A DNA stretch of 64,000 bases from Pseudomonadota bacterium (GTDB taxonomy: Bacteria > Pseudomonadota > Gammaproteobacteria > Burkholderiales > Burkholderiaceae_E). The translations under genes were made by a program, and so were the position numbers. The notes under the pieces are model-generated. The model saw only the letters and a program-made list of their open reading frames with translations. It was not told the DNA's origin and searched no databases. This document shows, piece by piece, positions 19,001-26,699 of the stretch; the first letter of the stretch is position 1, and each line of letters starts with the position of its first letter. The DNA is taken from contig CAUJHG010000022.1 of NCBI GenBank assembly GCA_963204785.1, positions 18,401-82,400 of the forward strand, written 5' to 3'.

Positions 19001-19702
19001 GCCTACGCCTACCTGCTGATCCCCGACGAAGGCGCGATCACGAAGGACGCAACCAGGCGCCTGGAGGCGATCCAGTCGATGGAGGAACTCGGTTCGGGCT
19101 TCTACCTCGCGATGCACGACCTCGAGATCCGCGGCGCCGGCGAGGTGCTCGGCGACTCCCAGTCGGGCGACATGCTCGAGGTGGGCTTCGCGCTGTACAA
19201 CGAAATGCTCGACCAGGCGGTGCGCGCGCTGAAGGCCGGGCACGAGCCGGACCTCGCCGCGCCGCTGGCTGCGACCACCGAGATCAACCTGCACCTGCCG
19301 GCGCTGCTGCCCGACGACTACTGCGGCGACGTGCACGAACGCCTGACGCTCTACAAGCGCATGGCCAACTGCGCAACGCCCGATGCGCTCGACGCGATGC
19401 AGGAGGAGCTGATCGACCGCTTCGGGAAGCTGCCGGAGGCGGCGCGCGCACTGCTTGCGACGCACCGACTGCGCATCCTGTCGCAGCCCCTGGGGGTTTC
19501 ACGCATCGACGCCGCGGGCGAGGCGATCGCGATCCAGTTCGTTCCGCAGCCGCCGATCGAGCCGGAGGAGATCATCCGCTTCATCCAGAGTCGACGCGAC
19601 GCGAAGCTCGCCGGCCCCGATCGGCTGCGGCTCACGGTGAAATCCAATGACCTCGCCTCCCGGGTGCAGCGCATCCGCGAGGCGCTCGAGGCCCTGTCAT
19701 GA
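16073..19702 (+). CDS. mfd: Transcription-repair coupling factor Mfd
   Basis: 1209 residues. The order is a UvrB-like N-terminal region with LLPDWETLPYDDFSPHQD, the RNA-polymerase interaction domain (PVVHAQHGIGRYQGLV, YVPVSQLHVI), the RecG-like translocase with Walker A GDVGFGKTEVAL (about residue 698), DEEH, TATPIPRTLAMSL and HQLRGRVGRS, and a C-terminal D7 region. Mfd removes stalled RNA polymerase and recruits UvrA. The first in-frame start is TTG at 16073; no ATG is available before the conserved region. The protein is longer than usual (about 1150) because of an Ala/Pro-rich insert at about residues 355-411. The stop overlaps serB as ATGA. Confidence 0.97.
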   Translation: MNPAVASPARVAPPDDLLAHAARPPKPGTVFALPRTVGSSDALLIAHLAQRAEGAALAVITASAPDARRLAREIPYFAPTLSVRLLPDWETLPYDDFSPHQDLVSERLDTLYQLQQGQCQVVVATATTALHRLAPPAFLASHTFFFDKGQRLDEAALRCQLVLAGYENVTQVVRPGEYSVRGGLIDLYPMGAALPYRLDLFGDEIDSIRTFDPDTQRSLYPIDRVRLLPGREFPMDEAARTAFRGRWRERFEGDPSRATLYRDIGNGIAGAGIEYWLPLFFADTATVFDYLPPGARVLTHGDVDAAARRFFEEALQRHRFLSHDAQRPLLRPDELFLDAEGFFARAAGFGRWTLAAPEAGSAAAEAAASGPEAAAAAPRSGARGPQTPPPASPEQPAPQAVRPTPGPAARRFGVPLPALAVNRRAEAPLALLEHWLREAPGRKLILAESAGRRETLVQLFEEHRLLDGAAGRLPQPDDWRSFAEGEDEIAIGVGPLHDGFALPEAGIAVATEAELFAGVARRGPRGRREAQTDVDAIIRDLSELKVGAPVVHAQHGIGRYQGLVTMDLGDGPTEFLHLVYANQATLYVPVSQLHVIGRYSGASPDEAPLHTLGSGQWEKARRRAAQQARDTAAELLDLYARRAARQGHAFGFQTHDYEAFAEGFGFEETPDQLAAIHAVVQDMVSGRPMDRLVCGDVGFGKTEVALRAAFVAVADGRQVAVLAPTTLLAEQHFQTFSDRFAGWPVRLAELSRFRSAKEVKAAVEGIRAGQVDIVIGTHKLLSPELKFPRLGLVIIDEEHRFGVRQKEALKNLRAEVDVLTLTATPIPRTLAMSLESIRDFSVIATAPQRRLAIKTFVRKESEGTIREALLRELKRGGQAYFLHNEVETIENRRRMLEALLPEARIGVAHGQMPERELERVMRDFHQRRFNVLLCTTIIETGIDVPSANTIVMHRADRFGLAQLHQLRGRVGRSHHQAYAYLLIPDEGAITKDATRRLEAIQSMEELGSGFYLAMHDLEIRGAGEVLGDSQSGDMLEVGFALYNEMLDQAVRALKAGHEPDLAAPLAATTEINLHLPALLPDDYCGDVHERLTLYKRMANCATPDALDAMQEELIDRFGKLPEAARALLATHRLRILSQPLGVSRIDAAGEAIAIQFVPQPPIEPEEIIRFIQSRRDAKLAGPDRLRLTVKSNDLASRVQRIREALEALS

Positions 19703-20547
19703 ACCTCGTCGTCCAGCATCCCGAACTCTCCGACGCCACGGTCGAGGCGATCACCGCCCGGCTTGGTGCGCCCGCCGCACGGCGCGCCCCTGGTTACGCA
19801 CGCTGGAGCGGCGTCACTCTCGGACACGACGCGGCCCGTGCGCTTGGCGACGAGCACGCGGTCGACGCCGGACTGGTGCCCGCGGCACAACGCCTGGCCG
19901 GGTTCCGGCTGATGGCCTTCGACATGGATTCCACCCTGATCACGATCGAGTGCATCGACGAGATCGCCGACTTCGCCGGCCGCAAGGCCGAGGTCGCCGC
20001 GATCACCGAGGCTGCGATGCGTGGCGAGATCAGGGACTACAAGGAAAGCCTGCGCCGACGGGTCGCACTGCTCGAAGGCCTGGACGAAGGCGCGCTGCAG
20101 CGGGTCTACGATGAACGCCTGCAACTGACGCCCGGCGCTCCCGTGCTGCTGGCGGCCGCCCGTGACGCCGGGATGAGGCTTCTGCTGGTCTCCGGCGGCT
20201 TCACCTTCTTCACCGAGCGGCTGCGCGAGCGGCTCGGCCTGGACTTCGCGCATTCGAACACCCTCGAGGTGGCGGGCGGCCGGCTCACCGGGCGAGTCCT
20301 CGGCGAGATCGTCGACGCCGCCGGCAAGCGCGATGCGGTGCTCGAAGCCTGCCGGGAGATCGGCTGCAGCCCCAAGCAGGCGGTGGTGCTCGGCGACGGT
20401 GCCAACGACCTGGAGATGATGCGCGTGGCAGGGGTCTCGATCGCCTATCGTGCCAAGCCCGTGGTGCGCGCGCAGACCACCTATGGTCTGAACCACTGCG
20501 GCCTGGACGCAGCGGTGCGGCTGTTCGCCGACGCGCCGGACTGGTGA
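19699..20547 (+). CDS. serB: Phosphoserine phosphatase SerB
   Basis: 282 residues of the HAD superfamily. The nucleophile motif is AFDMDSTLITIECIDEIA, motif II is LLLVSGGFTFF, and motif III/IV is KQAVVLGDGANDLEMM. The enzyme makes serine from phosphoserine, the last step of the phosphorylated serine pathway. The N-terminal ~70 residues precede the HAD domain and are shorter than the ACT-containing N terminus of some SerB proteins. The start codon overlaps the mfd stop, so expression is probably coupled. Confidence 0.95.
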   Translation: MNLVVQHPELSDATVEAITARLGAPAARRAPGYARWSGVTLGHDAARALGDEHAVDAGLVPAAQRLAGFRLMAFDMDSTLITIECIDEIADFAGRKAEVAAITEAAMRGEIRDYKESLRRRVALLEGLDEGALQRVYDERLQLTPGAPVLLAAARDAGMRLLLVSGGFTFFTERLRERLGLDFAHSNTLEVAGGRLTGRVLGEIVDAAGKRDAVLEACREIGCSPKQAVVLGDGANDLEMMRVAGVSIAYRAKPVVRAQTTYGLNHCGLDAAVRLFADAPDW

Positions 20548-20560
20548 ACCGGACCGTCTG

Positions 20561-21778
20561 ATGGGCCGTGACCCGATCGAGCGCTCCCCGGTGGCCCTTG
20601 CGCTGGCAGGCGCATGTTCGCTCGCCGCGGGCATGGGCATCGGGCGTTTCGCGTACACCCCGCTGCTGCCGGCGATGCAGCGTGACCTCGACCTGAGCAT
20701 CGCCGCCGCCGGCTACGTCGCCTCGGCCAACTTCCTGGGCTATCTGCTGGGCGCCCTGCTGGCGATCCGCGTCGCCCGCGAGCGGCGCACCGCCTGGTTC
20801 CTGATCGGGCTCGCGGCGAGCGTGGCCACCACCCTCGGGATGGCCCCGGCCGAGTCCCCATGGGTGCTCGGGACGATCCGCGTCGTCGCGGGCTGGGCTT
20901 CGGCCTACATCATGATCCACGGCGCGGCGATCGCGCTCGACGCGCTCGCGCGGGCCGGCCGGCCGATGCTCTTCAGCCTGATCGCCGCGGGCGTGGGCAT
21001 CGGGATCACGCTGACCGCGCTGACGACCGAGGCGATGTCGCGTGCGCACGCGAGCGCGGCGACGATGTGGATCGCGCTCGGCGTGCTGGCGGCGCTGCTG
21101 GCGACTCCGGCCTCGATCCTGCGCGATCCGCCGCAGCCGCCGGGCCCGCCGCAGTCGGCGCCCGACCCGGCCCCGTCGCCGGTCTCCGGGCAGCCGTCAC
21201 CGAGCGAGCGCCGCGCGCTCGCGTGGCTCACCCTCGCCTACGGGCTGCTCGGCTTCGGCTACGTGATCACCGCCACCTTCCTGGTGGTGATCGTGCGCGC
21301 AACCCCGGAGTGGCGCGCCTGGGAGATGGCGGTGTGGATGTGCGTCGGGCTGGCGGGCGCGCCCTCGAACTTCTTCTGGATGCGCGTCGCGCAGGCGATC
21401 GATCCCTATCGGGCGATGATCGCCGCCTACCTGCTCGAAGCGATCGGGGTGATGGCGGCAGTGGTCGGCGGCAGCCTGCCGATGGTGATGCTCGGCGCAG
21501 TGCTGCTCGGGGGCACCTTCATGGCGATCACCGCCGTCGGACTGACCACCGGTCGCGTGCTCGCCCGCGGCGAGAGCGGCCCCACGGTGGCGCGAATGAC
21601 CGCCGCCTTCGGCCTGGGCCAGATCGTCGGCCCGGGCCTTGGCGGCTGGCTGGCCGAGCGCAGCGGCAGCTTCCTCGCGCCTTCGGCGCTCGCGGCGCTG
21701 GTCCTGGTCGCGTGCGCGGCGATGGTGGCGCGCGCGCGGCAGGAACTGCGGGCCGGGGCGGCAGGCCCGCTCGCCTGA
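20561..21778 (+). CDS. MFS transporter of the YbfB/YjiJ family
   Basis: 405 residues with about 12 membrane helices. The N terminus contains GMGIGRFAYTPLLPAMQRD, the signature of the YbfB/YjiJ group, followed by ANFLGYLLGALLA. A Pro/Ser-rich cytoplasmic loop (about residues 190-215) divides the two six-helix halves. The substrate is not known for this group. It lies 13 bases after serB on the same strand and may be cotranscribed, though no functional link is evident. Confidence 0.88.
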   Translation: MGRDPIERSPVALALAGACSLAAGMGIGRFAYTPLLPAMQRDLDLSIAAAGYVASANFLGYLLGALLAIRVARERRTAWFLIGLAASVATTLGMAPAESPWVLGTIRVVAGWASAYIMIHGAAIALDALARAGRPMLFSLIAAGVGIGITLTALTTEAMSRAHASAATMWIALGVLAALLATPASILRDPPQPPGPPQSAPDPAPSPVSGQPSPSERRALAWLTLAYGLLGFGYVITATFLVVIVRATPEWRAWEMAVWMCVGLAGAPSNFFWMRVAQAIDPYRAMIAAYLLEAIGVMAAVVGGSLPMVMLGAVLLGGTFMAITAVGLTTGRVLARGESGPTVARMTAAFGLGQIVGPGLGGWLAERSGSFLAPSALAALVLVACAAMVARARQELRAGAAGPLA

Positions 21779-21854
21779 GCCGCGCGGGACTCGATCGTGA
21801 TCGGCCACGCGCCGGCCGGGAGCGGCAAGCGCCCCACCGGCGCGCGCACCGCGC

Positions 21855-22253
21855 CTACTGTGCAGGGGGCGGCCACTCCGCGTGCTCGGGGAAGCCCTCG
21901 TAGGCCAGCCACGGCCGATCGTGCGCGCGCCAGATGTGCAGGGCCGAGCGCACGCCCGGATCCTCGTCGAGCGAGGCCACGCGGATGATCACGCTGTCGC
22001 GCCCGAGCCACTCGGCCATCAGGTGCGCGCCGCAGTCACGGCAGAAGTGCCGCAGCTTTCCCGGACTGGACTCGAAGGCGCCGCGCGACCCATCGCCCGC
22101 CAGCCAGCGGAACCCCGCCCGCGGCGCCCGCGCGGTGGCCGCGAACGGCGCCGAGTGCGCCTTCTGGCAGGTGTGGCAATGACAGTGGAAGACCGGCCCC
22201 TCGAGCCGCTCCACCTCGTACGCCACTGCCCCGCAGAGACAGCTTCCCTTCAT
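21855..22253 (-). CDS. GFA-domain (glutathione-dependent formaldehyde-activating-like) protein
   Basis: 132 residues. The zinc-binding cysteines are arranged as in the GFA family: CLCGAV near residue 5, CHCHTCQKAHSAPF near residue 25, and FCRDCGAHL in the second half. Despite the family name, most members have no proven role in formaldehyde chemistry. The ATG at 22253 gives the family-standard MKGSCLCGAV opening; the much longer open frame is a shadow of metY. It follows metY on the same strand, after an 80-base gap that contains a strong hairpin. Confidence 0.88.
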   Translation of the reverse strand: MKGSCLCGAVAYEVERLEGPVFHCHCHTCQKAHSAPFAATARAPRAGFRWLAGDGSRGAFESSPGKLRHFCRDCGAHLMAEWLGRDSVIIRVASLDEDPGVRSALHIWRAHDRPWLAYEGFPEHAEWPPPAQ

Positions 22254-22307
22254 TGCGACCTCCCTCTCATCGCGCCCGCCGCATGTGCCCGGAAGTGTAG
22301 CGCCGCA

Positions 22308-22330
22308 GCCGGGCGGGAGACCCGCCCGGC
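22308..22330 (-). terminator. GC-rich hairpin just after metY
   Basis: A perfect 10-bp stem with the triloop AGA on the plus strand (arms 22308-22317 and 22321-22330), starting 3 bases after the metY stop. It has no T tract, so it may pause or protect the transcript rather than terminate it alone. Confidence 0.5.
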
Positions 22331-22333
22331 GGA

Positions 22334-23611
22334 TCAGCCGGCAGCCTTGGCCAGCGCCTGATCGATGTCCGCCAGAAGATCGTCGATGTGCTCGATCCCG
22401 ATCGACAGGCGCACCAGTTCGGGCGTCACTCCCGCGGCTTTCAGTTCCTCCGGCGAGAGCTGCCGATGCGTGGTGCTCCCCGGGTGGGTGGCCAGCGAGC
22501 GCGTGTCGCCGATGTTCACCAGGCGCAGCACGAGTTGCAGCGCGTCCAGGAAACGCTCGCCGCCCGCACGACCCGCCTTCACGCCGAAGGACAGCACCCC
22601 GGAGGCGCCCCTGGGCAGGTAGCGCTGTGCAAGGGCACGCTGGGGACTCGAGGCAAGCCCCGGATAGACCACCCAGCTCACTGCCGGATGCTTCTCCAGG
22701 TGCTCGGCCACCGCCAGCGAGTTCGCCGAGATGCGGTCCATGCGCAGCGGCAGCGTCTCGAGGCCCTGCAGGATCAGGAAGGCGTTGAACGGCGACAGCG
22801 CAGCACCGGTGTTGCGCAGCGGGACCACGCGCGCACGGCCGATGTAGGCTGCCGCACCCAGCGCTTCGACGTAGTTGACGCCGTGGTAGGAGGGATCCGG
22901 CTCGTTCAGGCGGCGGAACTTCGCCTTGTGCTCGGCCCACGGGAACTTGCCGGAGTCGACGATCAGTCCGCCGATCGAGTTGCCGTGGCCGCCGATGTAC
23001 TTGGTCAGCGAGTGCACGACGATGTCCGCACCGTGCTCGATCGGGCGCAGCAGATAGGGAGAGGGCACCGTGTTGTCGACGATCAGCGGCACGCCGCGCT
23101 CGTGGGCGATCCTGGCGATCTCGCCGATGTCGGCCACCGAGGCCGAGGGGTTGCCGATGCTCTCGACGTACACGGCGCGCGTGCGCGCGTCGATCAGCGG
23201 CGCGAACGAGGCCGGGTCGTCGCCGTCGGCAAAGCGCGTCTCGATGCCGAACTGCGGAAGCGTGTGCGCGAACAGGTTGTAGGTGCCACCATACAGGCGC
23301 GTGGCCGAGACGATGTTGTCTCCGGCTTCGGCGATCGTCTGGATCGCGTAGGTGATCGCCGATTGCCCCGAGGCGACCGCGAGGGCGCCGATCCCGCCTT
23401 CCATCGCCGCGACCCGCTTCTCGAGCACGTCGTTGGTCGGGTTCATGATCCGCGTGTAGATGTTGCCGGGGGCCTTCAGATCGAACAGGTCGGCGCCGTG
23501 CTGTGCGGAATCGAACGCGTAGGAAGTGGTCTGGTAGATCGGCACCGCCACCGACTTGGTCGTCGGCTCGGGCGTGTAGCCCGCATGGACCGCTAGGGTC
23601 TCGAGTTTCAT
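22334..23611 (-). CDS. metY: O-acetylhomoserine sulfhydrylase / aminocarboxypropyltransferase
   Basis: 425 residues of the Cys/Met metabolism PLP family. The PLP lysine is K204 in HSLTKYIGGHG. The opening METLAVHAG-like start (MKLETLAVHAGYTPEPTTKS) and VPIYQTTSYAFDSAQHGADL are typical of MetY rather than MetB or MetZ. The enzyme makes homocysteine directly from O-acetylhomoserine and sulfide. The ATG at 23611 fits the family; about 15 extra upstream codons in the frame do not. A SAM riboswitch is not visible in the 122-base upstream gap. Confidence 0.93.
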   Translation of the reverse strand: MKLETLAVHAGYTPEPTTKSVAVPIYQTTSYAFDSAQHGADLFDLKAPGNIYTRIMNPTNDVLEKRVAAMEGGIGALAVASGQSAITYAIQTIAEAGDNIVSATRLYGGTYNLFAHTLPQFGIETRFADGDDPASFAPLIDARTRAVYVESIGNPSASVADIGEIARIAHERGVPLIVDNTVPSPYLLRPIEHGADIVVHSLTKYIGGHGNSIGGLIVDSGKFPWAEHKAKFRRLNEPDPSYHGVNYVEALGAAAYIGRARVVPLRNTGAALSPFNAFLILQGLETLPLRMDRISANSLAVAEHLEKHPAVSWVVYPGLASSPQRALAQRYLPRGASGVLSFGVKAGRAGGERFLDALQLVLRLVNIGDTRSLATHPGSTTHRQLSPEELKAAGVTPELVRLSIGIEHIDDLLADIDQALAKAAG

Positions 23612-23733
23612 CGTCTGCTCCTGGTCGAAGGAACCTGAAAGGATGACAGCTGCCACCGGCGAGGCAAGTTATGCCACGACGGTTCTATGCTTATCGCCCG
23701 GTCGGCCGGCCGCTGCCGCGGCCCGGTGGGGAG

Positions 23734-25131
23734 TCAGCCGCGCAGTTCTCCGCGCAGGTCGTGCTCGTCGCTGCCGGTGATCGCGACCTCGACTAACTGC
23801 CCTGCCCCGAGCCTGCCGCTGCCGGTGAAGCGCACCACGCCATCGATCTCGGGCGCGTCCATCGAGGTGCGCCCGACGGCGAGCAGGCCATCGTCGGTCT
23901 CCTCGAAGCCGTCGACCAGCACACGCATGGTGCGCCCGACGAAGCGCTGGAGGCGCTTCGCGCTGATCCGCGCCTGGACCTCCATGAAGCGCGCGCGGCG
24001 CTCCTCGCGCAGCGCGTGCGCAAGCGCACCGGGCAGCGCGTTGGCCGTCGCCCCCTCCACCGGGGAGTAGGCGAAGCAGCCGACGCGGTCGAGCTGGGCC
24101 TCCTGGAGGAAGTCGAGCAGATGGCGGAACTCGTCCTCGGTCTCTCCGGGGAAGCCGGCGATGAAGGTGCTGCGGATCGTGAGATCCGGGCAGATCCTGC
24201 GCCAGGCCTGGATGCGCTCGATGTTGCGCTCGCCCGAGGCGGGACGCTTCATCAGCTTCAGGATGCGCGGATGCGAGTGCTGGAAGGGCACGTCGAGATA
24301 AGGCAGGACCTTGCCCTCGGCCATCAGGGGCAGGATCTCGTCGACGTGCGGATACGGGTAGACGTAGTGCAGCCGCACCCAGACGCCGAGCTGCGCGAGT
24401 TCCTGCACCAGTTCGGCCATCCGCGTGCGCACGGGCCGCCCGCGCACCATGCCCTCGGCATAGCGAAGATCGACACCGTAGGCGCTGGTGTCCTGCGAGA
24501 TCACCAGCAGTTCGCGCACACCGGCGCGCACCAGCGCCTCGGCCTCGCGGACCACCTCGCCGATCGGGCGGCTCACCAGGTCGCCGCGCATCGAGGGAAT
24601 GATGCAGAAGCTGCAACGATGGTTGCAGCCTTCGGAGATCTTCAGGTAGGCGTAGTGCCGCGGCGTCAGCTTGACCCCGGCCTCGGGCACCAGGTCGACG
24701 AAGGGATCGTGCGGCTTGGGCAGGTGCTGGTGGATCTGCCCCATCACCTCCGCGGTCGCGTGCGGGCCGGTGACGGCCAGCACCTTCGGATGCACCTGGG
24801 CGACCATGCTTGCGCCGCCACTGGTGGTGCGGGCGCCGAGGCAGCCGGTGACGATGACCTTGCCGTTCTCGGCCAGCGCCTCGCCGATGGCATCGAGCGA
24901 CTCGGCGACCGCGTCGTCGATGAAACCGCAGGTATTCACCACCACCAGGTCGGAATCCTGGTAGCTGCCGGAGATCCCGTACCCCTCGGCACGCAGCTGC
25001 GTGAGGATGCGCTCGGAATCAACGAGCGCCTTGGGACAGCCGAGCGAGACGAAGCCCACCGTGGGCGGGCGTGGCGGCTGCGCTCGGGACTTGCGGGGCC
25101 TGGAGCCCCCGGGGGATGCGGTTCGGGTCAT
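23734..25131 (-). CDS. rimO: Ribosomal protein S12 methylthiotransferase RimO
   Basis: 465 residues. The N-terminal MTTase domain has [14 protein letters not shown] (C32) and VVNTCGF. The radical-SAM core has [17 protein letters not shown]-terminal TRAM-like region contains [20 protein letters not shown]. RimO methylthiolates an aspartate of ribosomal protein S12; the sequence pattern separates it from MiaB. A basic, Pro-rich tail of about 22 residues precedes the domain. A TAGAAT -10 box lies about 10 bases before the ATG, so the leader would be very short. Confidence 0.96.
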   Translation of the reverse strand: MTRTASPGGSRPRKSRAQPPRPPTVGFVSLGCPKALVDSERILTQLRAEGYGISGSYQDSDLVVVNTCGFIDDAVAESLDAIGEALAENGKVIVTGCLGARTTSGGASMVAQVHPKVLAVTGPHATAEVMGQIHQHLPKPHDPFVDLVPEAGVKLTPRHYAYLKISEGCNHRCSFCIIPSMRGDLVSRPIGEVVREAEALVRAGVRELLVISQDTSAYGVDLRYAEGMVRGRPVRTRMAELVQELAQLGVWVRLHYVYPYPHVDEILPLMAEGKVLPYLDVPFQHSHPRILKLMKRPASGERNIERIQAWRRICPDLTIRSTFIAGFPGETEDEFRHLLDFLQEAQLDRVGCFAYSPVEGATANALPGALAHALREERRARFMEVQARISAKRLQRFVGRTMRVLVDGFEETDDGLLAVGRTSMDAPEIDGVVRFTGSGRLGAGQLVEVAITGSDEHDLRGELRG

Positions 25132-25141
25132 GGCCGGGCGG

Positions 25142-25147
25142 ATTCTA
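25142..25147 (-). promoter_or_regulatory. Putative -10 box of rimO
   Basis: Minus strand TAGAAT within CTAGAATCCGCC, five of six to the consensus, ending 10 bases before the rimO ATG. It has the same form and closeness as the boxes before tsaB and ispD. Confidence 0.45.
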
Positions 25148-25240
25148 GTCGATCCGCATTCCGCGCGCCCGCCTCAGGCGCCGGCCGCCGGCATCCCCGG
25201 CTCCCGGCCGGGCGGGTGGGTGCGCCGGTCAGCCCCCGTG

Positions 25241-25795
25241 CTAGCGCCGCTCCTCCTCGCTCTCGGAGGCCTGGAACGGAAACTTCTGGAACATGGTGCG
25301 CGCCTGCTGCTGCATCTGCTCCTGCATCTGGACGAACAGGTTCTTGCTCTGCTCGATGTAGTTGCCCATCATCGTCTGGATCATCGGCGTCTGCACCGCC
25401 ATGAACTGCGTCCACAGCTCCGGGCTGGGCAGGCCCTTCGCATCGTAGAAGGCCTTGGACTGATCCTGCATCTTCTCCTGGATCTCGACGAAGGCCTGCA
25501 TCGTCTTCTCCAGGTACGAACCCATCATGCCCTGCATCGCATGGCCGTAGAAGCGGATGATCTGGGCGAGCATCGGCGAGGAGAACAGCGGCGCACCGCC
25601 CGCCTCCTCCTCGAGGATGATCTGCAGCAGGATGCTGCGCGTGAGGTCCTCGCCGGACTTCGCGTCGACCACCTCGAACTCCTCGTTGTCGAGCACCAGC
25701 TGCTTGATGTCCGCCAGCGTGATGTAGGCGCTGGTGCGCGTGTCGTAGAGTCGTCGATTCGGGTATTTCTTGACCAGCCGGATGTTGGCCGCCAT
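25241..25795 (-). CDS. phaR: Polyhydroxyalkanoate synthesis repressor PhaR
   Basis: 184 residues. The N-terminal DNA- and PHA-binding domain reads RLVKKYPNRRLYDTRTSAYI, then TLADIKQLVL, the hallmark of PhaR. The rest is helical and rich in Met and Gln (MQEQMQQQARTMFQKF). In Ralstonia-type organisms PhaR represses the phasin gene phaP and itself, and is titrated by binding to nascent PHA granules. Last gene of phaC-phaB-phaR. Candidate targets in the window include the palindrome before phaC. Confidence 0.95.
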   Translation of the reverse strand: MAANIRLVKKYPNRRLYDTRTSAYITLADIKQLVLDNEEFEVVDAKSGEDLTRSILLQIILEEEAGGAPLFSSPMLAQIIRFYGHAMQGMMGSYLEKTMQAFVEIQEKMQDQSKAFYDAKGLPSPELWTQFMAVQTPMIQTMMGNYIEQSKNLFVQMQEQMQQQARTMFQKFPFQASESEEERR

Positions 25796-25894
25796 CGAGG
25801 AGTGCTCCGGGAAAATGTGGGGATGAACCTCGCTGCGGGCTGCCGGCGGGCAGGTTCCGGCGCTGTGCCCGAACCTGCCCGTGACCTGTCCGCC

Positions 25895-26635
25895 TCAGCC
25901 CATGTGCAGGCCGCCGTTGCAGGAGAACTCGGCCCCCGTGGTGAAGCCCGCATCATCGGTCGTCAGCCAGCCGACGATCGAGCCGATCTCCTCGGCCTTG
26001 CCCAGCCGCTTGACCGGGATCGACTGGATGATCTTGTCGCGGACATCCTCGCGCACGGCCATCACCATGTCGGTGGCGATGTAGCCCGGAGCGACCGTGT
26101 TGACCGTGACCCCCTTGTTCGCCACCTCCTGGGCCAGGGACATCGTGAAGCCGTGCATCCCCGCCTTCGCCGCGGAGTAGTTGGTCTGCCCGAACTGGCC
26201 CTTCTCGCCGTTGACCGAGGAGATGTTGATGATGCGCCCCCAGTTCTGGTCGAGCATCCCGTCGATCACCTGCTTGGTGACGTTGAACAGCGAGTTCAGG
26301 TTGGTGTCGATCACCGCCTTCCAGTCGTCCAGGCTCATCCGACGGAACACACCGTCGCGGGTGATCCCGGCGTTGTTGACCAGGATGTCGACGGTGCCGT
26401 GCTCGGCCTTGACCTTCTCGAAGGCCGCCTTCGTGGATTCCCAGTCCGATACGTTCCCGACCGAGGCGGCGAAGGCATAGCCGTCGGCCTTCTGCTCGGC
26501 GAGCCACTTGGCGAAGTCGCGCGTCGGACCGCATCCGGCGATCACCGTGTAGCCCATGTCATGGAACCTCCGGCAGATCGCGGTCCCGATACCGCCCATC
26601 CCGCCGGTCACATATGCCACCTTCTTCTTGGACAT
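25895..26635 (-). CDS. phaB: Acetoacetyl-CoA reductase PhaB
   Basis: 246 residues of the short-chain dehydrogenase family. The cofactor loop is AYVTGGMGGIGTAICRR. The catalytic set includes S in NISSVNGEKGQ and Y-x3-K in NYSAAKAGMHG. CGPTRD near residue 36 is the NADPH-selecting segment typical of PhaB. The enzyme reduces acetoacetyl-CoA to (R)-3-hydroxybutyryl-CoA for PHB synthesis. A GGGAG ribosome-binding site precedes the ATG. It lies 64 bases after phaC, with no phaA between. Confidence 0.96.
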   Translation of the reverse strand: MSKKKVAYVTGGMGGIGTAICRRFHDMGYTVIAGCGPTRDFAKWLAEQKADGYAFAASVGNVSDWESTKAAFEKVKAEHGTVDILVNNAGITRDGVFRRMSLDDWKAVIDTNLNSLFNVTKQVIDGMLDQNWGRIINISSVNGEKGQFGQTNYSAAKAGMHGFTMSLAQEVANKGVTVNTVAPGYIATDMVMAVREDVRDKIIQSIPVKRLGKAEEIGSIVGWLTTDDAGFTTGAEFSCNGGLHMG

Positions 26636-26699
26636 GCTCGTCTCCCTTCGAGGTCTCTGCGCTCTGCTGACGCCGTCTCCGGCGCCACTCCAATTGCCC

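Noticed and set aside
23612..23733. SAM riboswitch before metY
   Set aside because: The gap lacks the expected multi-helix conserved core; no SAM-I or SAM-II-like pattern was visible by eye.
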